Origin: Paenalcaligenes niemegkensis
Lineage (GTDB): Bacteria; Pseudomonadota; Gammaproteobacteria; Burkholderiales; Burkholderiaceae_B
Reading direction: 5' to 3'
Assembly (NCBI RefSeq): GCF_022230885.1
Contig: NZ_JAKGCT010000004.1
Span: 1,302,001 to 1,366,000, forward strand
Length of the DNA: 64,000 nt
In this document: positions 57,956-64,000 of the stretch, piece by piece
Numbering within the stretch: the first letter of the stretch is position 1
Layout of the letters: every line of letters begins with the position of its first letter
Program-made: the position numbers and the translations under genes
The notes under the pieces: generated by a model
What the model saw: the letters and a program-made list of their open reading frames with translations, nothing else
Database searches by the model: none
Told to the model about the DNA's origin: nothing

Positions 57956-58765
57956 TTATATTGCGCTGAGTTCTCCGCCCAGACGCAGCACTTCATCCCG
58001 CAAAAACCGCAGCGCTGGCACCGTCGCCTGCGCATCCCCTTTGACCCCTAACTCGATATGCGGCCGATCGCCTGCTTCGCCCACACTAGGCAAGCTAAAA
58101 GCTTTTACTCCGGGCCATTTCAGCTCAAGCTCTTCCAAAGCGGGCGTAATCCTGGATTCTGGCATCGCAAAAACCAGAAATGAATGTTCAACCGTAGGCT
58201 CGCGGTGATGCCACTGCTTATAGCGCTCGTCCAGGGTCCACTGCATCATGGGCCATGCCATCACTGGAAAACCAGGGGTAAAGGTATGATTCTTAATATA
58301 AAAACCAGGTATTTTATTAAATGGATTAGGAACAATTTCTGCGCCGTCAGGGAACATACCCATTTGTAGGCGCTGCTGATTCTCTGGCAATGACATGTCA
58401 GCGCTTCCTTGACCCGCACGCTCGTTGTCGGCACAACGCTCGGCAATCAAGGCTGCAGCGTCAGGATGCAGGACAAGCGGCAAATCAAGGGCTATGGCTG
58501 CGGACTGACGGGTCTGATCATCAGGTGTCGCACCAATGCCACCACAGCAAAAAACAATATCGCTGGTGGCAAAACTGCGTTTCAGCGTAGCGGTAATATC
58601 CACGGGATCATCTGAAATGATTTCAGCTGCAGAAAGTCGCATCCCTCTTTGTGACAGCATTTCAACCAGGCTGGAAAAATGTTTATCCTGGCGCCGCCCC
58701 GATAAGATTTCATCCCCAATAATTATCAAACGTATAGCGGGCACAGGGTCTACAGAAATGGGCAT
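57956..58765 (-). CDS. CinA-like molybdopterin-binding (MoCF) domain protein
   Basis: 269-residue protein with the MoaB/Mog-like domain at the N-terminus: LIIIGDEILSGRRQDKHFSS, DIVFCCGGIGATPDDQTRQS and PNPFNKIPGFYIKN. In CinA this domain has ADP-ribose pyrophosphatase activity; the amidase domain of CinA is absent. Close upstream of the EI24 gene's stop and 64 bases before the IclR start, possibly in one transcript. Function in this organism is not known. Confidence 0.85.
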   Translation of the reverse strand: MPISVDPVPAIRLIIIGDEILSGRRQDKHFSSLVEMLSQRGMRLSAAEIISDDPVDITATLKRSFATSDIVFCCGGIGATPDDQTRQSAAIALDLPLVLHPDAAALIAERCADNERAGQGSADMSLPENQQRLQMGMFPDGAEIVPNPFNKIPGFYIKNHTFTPGFPVMAWPMMQWTLDERYKQWHHREPTVEHSFLVFAMPESRITPALEELELKWPGVKAFSLPSVGEAGDRPHIELGVKGDAQATVPALRFLRDEVLRLGGELSAI

Positions 58766-58770
58766 ACGAC

Positions 58771-59577
58771 TTAATCCTTTTCAATTAGCTCGACATGGGG
58801 TACTACAGCGGGAATTTCCGAACGAATCAATTCCAGTTGCCTAAGTGAAAAATGCCCAAATACCAACGCTGAGAATACAGGCATTATGAGCCAGGCCGGC
58901 GGCAACAAGCTTAAAAGAGCCATCACGATACCCAGTGCCCAGTAGTCTCGACGGTATCGCTTACGCAGCACCATACGTTCATTTTTAGTGGCATGCTCTA
59001 CCATTGAATCGATACGCAATATTTTCGTAAAAGCGTAAGCCCACCAAAAAACGGGTAACAACACACCGAGAAATGGGACTAACCAGAAAGGCAGAGTCAC
59101 CAGCCAGCCAATGACAAAACACAAACCTACCCAGCAGGCATTTGTGGCGCTTAATACAGTAGAGTTTTCACCTGCCCGCCTAAGCTGTGGATAACTTCGT
59201 TTCTGAATATGCTGCAACACAATGGGCATGACAAACACAGCTGCAATAATCAGACCCAGCACCCCAGACGAAGGAAACACTATCAAGGCGACGACAATGG
59301 GCACGATATAGGCTTTAAGCGAGAATAGGCCCACGTCAATCATCCACTGATCCGCGCGCTCGATAAGCCCTACGTCTCCAAGCACCACCAGCAACCAGTT
59401 GCTCAGGGGCGTCCAGAACAGCCACACCAGCACAAAGGCACCTGCCAGTGCGATCAACAAAGGCAAAAGCAGTGCAGCCAACATCTTAGGGTGCAACTGT
59501 GACAGGGCCGCCCGCTTCAAAGCGATGCCTACGCGCTGAATGATGTTTTCAGAATAAGTAGAGGAGTACACATCCAT
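58771..59577 (-). CDS. EI24 / CysZ-like integral membrane protein
   Basis: 268 residues with about five to six hydrophobic helices; PVFWWAYAFTKILRIDSMVE and FSLKAYIVPIVVALIVFPSS fit the EI24 domain family. CysZ members import sulfate; this protein is more distant, so a transport role is only possible. Stop is five bases from the CinA-like gene start. Divergent from the thioredoxin-like gene. Confidence 0.82.
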   Translation of the reverse strand: MDVYSSTYSENIIQRVGIALKRAALSQLHPKMLAALLLPLLIALAGAFVLVWLFWTPLSNWLLVVLGDVGLIERADQWMIDVGLFSLKAYIVPIVVALIVFPSSGVLGLIIAAVFVMPIVLQHIQKRSYPQLRRAGENSTVLSATNACWVGLCFVIGWLVTLPFWLVPFLGVLLPVFWWAYAFTKILRIDSMVEHATKNERMVLRKRYRRDYWALGIVMALLSLLPPAWLIMPVFSALVFGHFSLRQLELIRSEIPAVVPHVELIEKD

Positions 59578-59651
59578 AGCGATATATGCTTTATTTTTAC
59601 TAGACAGCGCTATGATAAAGGCAATCTTGCCTTAAGCCTTAATTTACTGAC

Positions 59652-60047
59652 ATGACTACATATAACCTGCCCGACTCGTTAGACTCGCTTCACCTCACCT
59701 TACAAGAACAAGCCGACGACTCACTAACCATCGTTTGTTACTGTGCTGCATGGTGCAACACTTGTAAAGCCTACCAGCCACAATTTGACGAATTATCGGC
59801 TCTACACCCCCAACATTGCTTTGTATGGGTAGATATTGAAGAAAACGAAGAGCTACTGGGCGATGAGGATGTGGATAATTTCCCCACTGTCTTGATACAA
59901 AACAAAAAAGGGACCTTGTTTTTTGGTCCCTTATTGCCCCATATCGAGCATTTACAGCGCCTGCTGGAACATGCTGCTGAAACCCCGGTTCAGCATAACA
60001 TCGGCCCTGGCGACTTTAAGGCATTAGTAGCTGCCGCCGCCCAATAA
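59652..60047 (+). CDS. Thioredoxin-fold protein
   Basis: 131-residue cytoplasmic thioredoxin-like protein. Active site is CAAWCNTCKAY (WCNTC, two redox Cys), followed by VDIEENEELLGDEDVDNFPT, which includes the cis-Pro after Phe. The two Cys suggest a disulfide reductase. Its 3' end overlaps the rhlE stop on the other strand by 24 bases. Confidence 0.88.
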   Translation: MTTYNLPDSLDSLHLTLQEQADDSLTIVCYCAAWCNTCKAYQPQFDELSALHPQHCFVWVDIEENEELLGDEDVDNFPTVLIQNKKGTLFFGPLLPHIEHLQRLLEHAAETPVQHNIGPGDFKALVAAAAQ

Positions 60048-61391
60048 CACCCCGACCGAACGTTTTTTAGTGCCGCCATTTGCAGGCCGGCTGCTACGCG
60101 GCGTAGTATTGGCACCTGCCGATGGCTCGTAGGGTTTTAAAAAGAATTCGTCAATCGGCTGCTTAGAACCACTGTGGCTATAAGATGAACGACGAGCCGG
60201 GCGTGCCCTGACCGGAGCCGGAGCGGGAGCAACGTGCAGCTCGCCCCGCGTAATTTTATTACCTATAAGCTTTTCTACTGCCTCAAGCAAATGCAGTTCT
60301 TCGGGTGCATACAGAGCGATGGCTTCCCCACTGGCACCGGCGCGGCCTGTACGTCCGATACGATGCACGTAATCTTCGGCATTAAACGGCAGATCAACGT
60401 TAATAACGCATGGCACACCCGCTACATCCAGGCCACGTGCCGCTACATCTGTAGCCACGAGAACCTCGAGCTCATCAGCCTTGAACGCATCCAGCACCTT
60501 CATGCGTTCCAGCTGACTTTTATTACCATGTATGGACTCGGCCTTCAGGCCATCACGCTCAAGCTCACGAGCCAGACGCGCAGCGCCCGCCTTCGTGTTG
60601 GTAAAGACAATTACCTGACGCAGCTTTTTGGATTTAACAATATGCAGTACGGCCGCACGCTTTGCATCGCCCTTTGCCTGATAGGCAATCTGGCTGACGT
60701 TTTCGGCGGTAGCATTACGTGCTGCGACTTCCAGGCTGATAGGATTCTGCAGGAAATTGGAGGCCAGCTTGCGGATATCAGGACTAAAAGTAGCCGAGAA
60801 AAGCAAACTTTGCCGCTGCTTGGGAAGCAAACGGACAATACGGTCCAGATCCGGCATGAAACCCATATCGAGCATACGATCGGCTTCATCCAGAACCAAA
60901 ATACCCACCTGGGATAAATTGACGTTACGTTGTTCGATGTGGTCAAGCAGCCGGCCAGGCGTTGCAATTAAAATTTCGCAACCGCGACGTAATTGTTCTC
61001 GCTGGGGGCCAATATCGACACCGCCAAATACTACCGTTGAACGCAACGGCGTCTTTTTGGCGTAGAGCTCGATGCTATTTGCCACCTGATCAGCAAGCTC
61101 GCGCGTGGGTGTCAGTACGAGCGCACGCACCGGGTGTCTGGCAGGCGATGCGCTGCTGTTAGCCATCGGCATTAAACGGTGCAAGATTGGCAACGAAAAC
61201 GCAGCAGTTTTACCCGTGCCTGTCTGGGCCGCCCCCATGACGTCGCGCCCTTCCATAACTGGCGGAAGCGCTTGAGCTTGAATGGGAGTAGGAGTGCTGT
61301 AACCGGCGGCCAGCACCGATGCAAGAATGTCAGGATGTAACCCGAAATCCGCAAAACTATGATTTACTTCAGAGGTATTTGTTTCTTTCAT
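60024..61391 (-). CDS. rhlE: DEAD-box RNA helicase RhlE
   Basis: ATP-dependent RNA helicase, 455 residues. Q motif FADFGLHPDILASVLAAGY, motif I AQTGTGKT, Ia PTRELADQV, II DEAD, III SAT, V ARGLDVAGV and VI HRIGRTGRAG are all present. The C-terminal tail is basic and ends in LLGGGSY. Acts in ribosome assembly and mRNA turnover in related organisms. Confidence 0.95.
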   Translation of the reverse strand: MKETNTSEVNHSFADFGLHPDILASVLAAGYSTPTPIQAQALPPVMEGRDVMGAAQTGTGKTAAFSLPILHRLMPMANSSASPARHPVRALVLTPTRELADQVANSIELYAKKTPLRSTVVFGGVDIGPQREQLRRGCEILIATPGRLLDHIEQRNVNLSQVGILVLDEADRMLDMGFMPDLDRIVRLLPKQRQSLLFSATFSPDIRKLASNFLQNPISLEVAARNATAENVSQIAYQAKGDAKRAAVLHIVKSKKLRQVIVFTNTKAGAARLARELERDGLKAESIHGNKSQLERMKVLDAFKADELEVLVATDVAARGLDVAGVPCVINVDLPFNAEDYVHRIGRTGRAGASGEAIALYAPEELHLLEAVEKLIGNKITRGELHVAPAPAPVRARPARRSSYSHSGSKQPIDEFFLKPYEPSAGANTTPRSSRPANGGTKKRSVGVLLGGGSY

Positions 61392-61465
61392 TGAAAAAGC
61401 TTTAAGCCCGATATTAGCAATTACCGAGCGTTTGCAACAAGGCTGTGTATGCAGCCCTACGAAGA

Positions 61466-61485
61466 CGGTCTCGCGATTGAGACCG
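61466..61485 (-). terminator. Possible terminator after azlD
   Basis: CGGTCTC (61466-61472) and GAGACCG (61479-61485) form a 7-base stem with a six-base loop, 19 bases after the azlD stop on the minus strand. The T run is poor. Confidence 0.4.
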
Positions 61486-61504
61486 ATGGGGTTGCATAAT
61501 GTAG

Positions 61505-61842
61505 CTAGCCGATGAGCGCCTTAAGTATCCAAAGCGAGACCATTCCGGAGACAATAACCAGCACAGTGCTTCGTGTACGCATATAAACCAGTACGGCAAC
61601 AAATGCGGCGATAATTCTGATATCGAACACAGGTTCAGTACCCGCTTTCCAAGGCAGCAGCTCTGGCACAATGATAGCAATTAACGCAGCGACAGGTGCA
61701 TAACGTAGTGCTCGACGCACTGAATCAGGCAATGGCAGATAATCGCCAAATAGCAAGTAGCCTGCGCGCGTTAAAAACTACAGAGGGTTAATAACCCAAT
61801 GGCACCTAACAGGTACCAATCATACTGCCAATAGGCATTCAT
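61505..61842 (-). CDS. azlD: AzlD family branched-chain amino acid exporter subunit (frameshifted)
   Basis: Small membrane subunit (about 112 residues) of the AzlCD exporter. ATG 61842 overlaps the azlC stop (ATGA). N-terminal MNAYWQYDWYLLGAIGLLTL is separated from LLFGDYLPLPDSVRRALRYA by the A5 run 61773-61777; one more T on the coding strand gives CSFLTRAGYLLFGDYL, the conserved AzlD segment. Confidence 0.88.
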
Positions 61843-62605
61843 GGGGCTTTCCTTTTGCGTTGCAGTTGTTCAGCTACCACGCCCGCGGTCACTCCGCCTA
61901 TAACTGCCGCCACTAAACCCAGCCGTAGCGGTAACAACTGTCCGAACCATCCGATGACTCCTGCCACCATTAAGCAAATCAGCAACGGGCGCGTCACCAC
62001 CAAGGGCAACAGAATAGCTAACAAGGCCAAGACAGCAGCATATTCAAGCGACCAGGAGTCTGGGACGATGGAGCCAAAATACACGCCAGCCAGCGACGAT
62101 ATCTGCCAGGACAGCCAACCGGGGACCACTACCCCCAAAAATACCAGACATGTTTTGAAGAGCGGCGCTCCGGACTGTCGGCATAACGCCCCATAAACAA
62201 GACAAAAACAATATCACTCGTGATGTAACCAAGCAGCAACCGTTTTCGCCATGCCATATGCCTGAAAAAGGGATGCAAGGCTGCACCAAAGATAATAAAG
62301 CGTATATTGACAATAAAGCCCGCTGCGAAGATTAACCACAGTGGCGCCCCCGACTCGATTAGCGGTAGCGCGGTCAACTGAGCAGAGCCTGCATACACCA
62401 GCAACGTCATTAAGGTCGCCATGGAGTCGCTCAAACCCGATTTCAACATGGCCACGCCGGTAACAAAACCCCAAACGGTGGTCGCCACCAGAGTGGGCAT
62501 CAGATCGCGAAAGCCCAACGCAAAATCACCCCGCTGCTCTGGTGTTGGCAAACGGTGGGCCAAACCTGCCTTAAAGCGCTCGATCACTGATGCAAACACT
62601 CCCAA
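61839..62605 (-). CDS. azlC: AzlC family branched-chain amino acid exporter subunit (frameshifted)
   Basis: Membrane protein of about 255 residues exporting branched-chain amino acids together with AzlD. ALGFRDLMPTLVATTVWGFV, VYAGSAQLTALPLIESGAPL and NIRFIIFGAALHPFFRHMAW are typical. The frame breaks at the A5 run 62137-62141 (T5 coding); one more T joins KHVWYF to LGVVVPGWLSWQ. Start uncertain: TTG 62605 or a GTG six bases further in. Confidence 0.88.
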
Positions 62606-62621
62606 TCATTGAGAATCATTC
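62602..62621. promoter_or_regulatory. Weak Fur-box-like sequence at the azlC start
   Basis: TTGAGAATCATTCGC within this stretch resembles the right half of a Fur box (10 of 13 core bases). It overlaps the possible azlC start codon and is about 170 bases before the zf-CHCC gene. Weak evidence. Confidence 0.22.
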
Positions 62622-62791
62622 GCTTCAAATGGTAGCGCACTTAACAGTACTTATGGCAATGTTTAGCGGGGCTTTGTCACCTATGCACAAAAGCTGGGCA
62701 TGTAATCTGCATTGATGCGCATTTCCTACGGTGAGCTTGCTACAATTGGGCTTGAAATTAAGAAACAATCTTGTTTGTTACAGGACATCAA

Positions 62792-63004
62792 ATGAGCAGC
62801 GCAAGTGAAAAAAACGTTCCCCAAATCGATATCATCGAATTAAGTGCGGACGATCTACCCGTGTATTGCCCTGGCCCTCATGCCCCATTATGGAGCATGC
62901 ACCCCCGCGTTTATATCGACATCAGCAAGACAGGTATGGGCAGCTGTCCCTACTGCAGTGCCACCTATAAACTAAAAGAAGGTGAGAAGCTGCATAGCCA
63001 TTAA
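62792..63004 (+). CDS. Zinc-finger protein, zf-CHCC (NDUFS6-like) family
   Basis: 70-residue protein. Cys in VYCPGPHAPLWSMHPRVYID, the His there, and Cys-x-x-Cys in GSCPYCSATYKL give the CHCC zinc site shared with the mitochondrial complex I subunit NDUFS6. ATG 62792 follows AGGACA. Bacterial members are widespread, single and of unknown role. Confidence 0.88.
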   Translation: MSSASEKNVPQIDIIELSADDLPVYCPGPHAPLWSMHPRVYIDISKTGMGSCPYCSATYKLKEGEKLHSH

Positions 63005-63076
63005 GTCGATCAGTCCAGCCTTCGCAGCCGACTACCCACATCCACTTAATTATCTATTTTATGCCTCAATCGATTC

Positions 63077-64000
63077 GTGACCGCTAAGATCGATTTATCT
63101 CCCTGCCCTGTTCCTGTCTGGCTGCCCGGTGGTCACGCACAGACCATTTATGCCGCCTATTTTGCCCGTCATCACCGTATTGCTTTCGTACGCGAACGCG
63201 TGGATACCCCTGACGGCGACTTCCTTGATCTGGACTGGACAGGCCCGGGGCTGTTTGCCGACCGTCTAGCTAATGGTGCCAGTGCAGTACGAGACGCACA
63301 CTTGAACCAGACAGCGGCCCGCCGATGGATGCAGGACGACGACTGGTCCAGCCTTCCGCAATCAGCCGATACTCAAGCCCTGATACTGTTTCATGGGCTT
63401 GAAGGCAGTAGCCGGAGCCATTACGCCCAGGCTATTGCACAGTACTTCCGGGCGCGGGGGTGGGTTGTAGTGGTGGCTCATTTTCGGGGATGCTCAGGCT
63501 TTCCTAATCGAATGGCCCGTGCTTACTACTCAGGCGATAGCGAAGAAATTGCTTTCTGCCTTGATTCGGTACGTAGCCGCCTTCCCAACGCACGCTGGTA
63601 TTGTGCCGGCGTTTCACTGGGGGCAATGCCATGCTTAAATATTTGGGCGAACAGGGGGCCAACTGCGACTGGATCACTGCCAGCGCAGCTATATCAGTAC
63701 CCACCGACCTTGTGGCCTGCGGAGAGCTTCTTTCTAACAGCCGCTTTGGCCGCCGAGTTTATTGCCGTCATTTTTTGCGTAGCATGAAGATAAAGATCTT
63801 CGACAAATCACGTCGTTTCCCCGGGATGATCGACGTTTTGCGTTTAGGTCAGGCCTGTACCCTACGCGACTTTGATGACATTTATACCGCTCCGATGCAT
63901 GGTTTCAAACATGCTTTAGATTACTGGACAAAAGCCTCAAGCAAGCAGTTTCTAAAAGACGTAGCTGTACCTACCCTTGTACTCAACGCAAAGAACGATC
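63077..64000 (+). CDS. YheT-type alpha/beta hydrolase (frameshifted; C-terminus outside window)
   Basis: Predicted serine hydrolase of the YheT/ABHD1-3 family, GTG start at 63077. VPVWLPGGHAQTIYAAYFAR is the family N-terminus, LILFHGLEGSSRSHYAQAIA the oxyanion loop, and the nucleophile elbow is AGVSLG. At the G5 run 63619-63623 the frame is lost; one extra G gives SLGGNAMLKYLGEQGANCDW, and the frame stays open to the window end (VPTLVLNAKND). The acid and His residues lie at or beyond the edge. Confidence 0.87.

Noticed and set aside
60234-60917. A 227-codon frame antisense to rhlE
   Set aside because: Fully inside a strongly conserved helicase gene; the translated sequence has no protein character.
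1-64000. CRISPR arrays, insertion sequences, prophage genes or defence systems
   Set aside because: No regularly spaced repeats, transposase, integrase or phage genes were found on either strand.

Overview
The window looks like chromosome of a betaproteobacterium of the order Burkholderiales, most likely family Alcaligenaceae. The basis is gene content and protein flavour (class 2 PyrD, DUF3597, phasin, three-gene pntAA-pntAB-pntB, aat beside bpt, RHH_4 protein) and moderate G+C. Genus is not resolved. Genes are dense with few mobile traits: no IS element, prophage or CRISPR array was seen.

Layout. 1-16.0 kb: a minus-strand block with a compact type II secretion (T2SS) operon gspG-K-L-M-D-E-F, then a PstS-like phosphate-binding protein and a very large FhaB-like exoprotein that runs off the left edge; a prepilin peptidase gene is divergent on the right. 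The secretin is a lipoprotein with an extra C-terminal SPOR-like domain, the operon lacks gspC, H, I and J, and Pho-box-like sites lie before gspG and before the PstS-like gene. This resembles a phosphate-regulated, Hxc-like T2SS packed with its likely cargo. 16.1-17.6 kb: preQ1-I riboswitch, yhhQ and queC. 17.6-22.8 kb: glyoxalase, a two-gene GMC dehydrogenase, an RHH protein, an unknown protein and Mn-superoxide dismutase. 23.3-27.6 kb: lytic transglycosylase lipoprotein, SnoaL-like protein and transhydrogenase. 27.6-37.0 kb: flavoproteins, a polar amino-acid type ABC transporter, acyl-CoA dehydrogenase and CaiB CoA-transferase, with a divergent LysR. 37-46.4 kb: 2OG oxygenase, ZIP transporter, L-lactate dehydrogenase, and a PQQ glucose/quinate-type dehydrogenase facing a TonB receptor that closely resembles PqqU/YncD. 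46.7-49.3 kb: pcaIJF (end of the beta-ketoadipate pathway). 49.4-56.1 kb: NlpD-like lipoprotein, acetylpolyamine amidohydrolase, tRNA-Cys, a decayed TonB receptor end, NUDIX-aat-bpt-pyrD. 56.1-64 kb: phasin, IclR regulator, CinA-like protein, EI24 protein, thioredoxin-like protein, RhlE helicase, azlCD, a zf-CHCC protein and a YheT-type hydrolase cut by the right edge.

A caution for every reader: about 18 otherwise healthy genes, including pyrD, gspF, gspL, aat and pcaJ, are each broken by what looks like one missing base, nearly always in a homopolymer of 3-6 bases. This pattern points to sequencing or assembly error rather than real gene decay. I give these genes as single merged features and state where each break lies.
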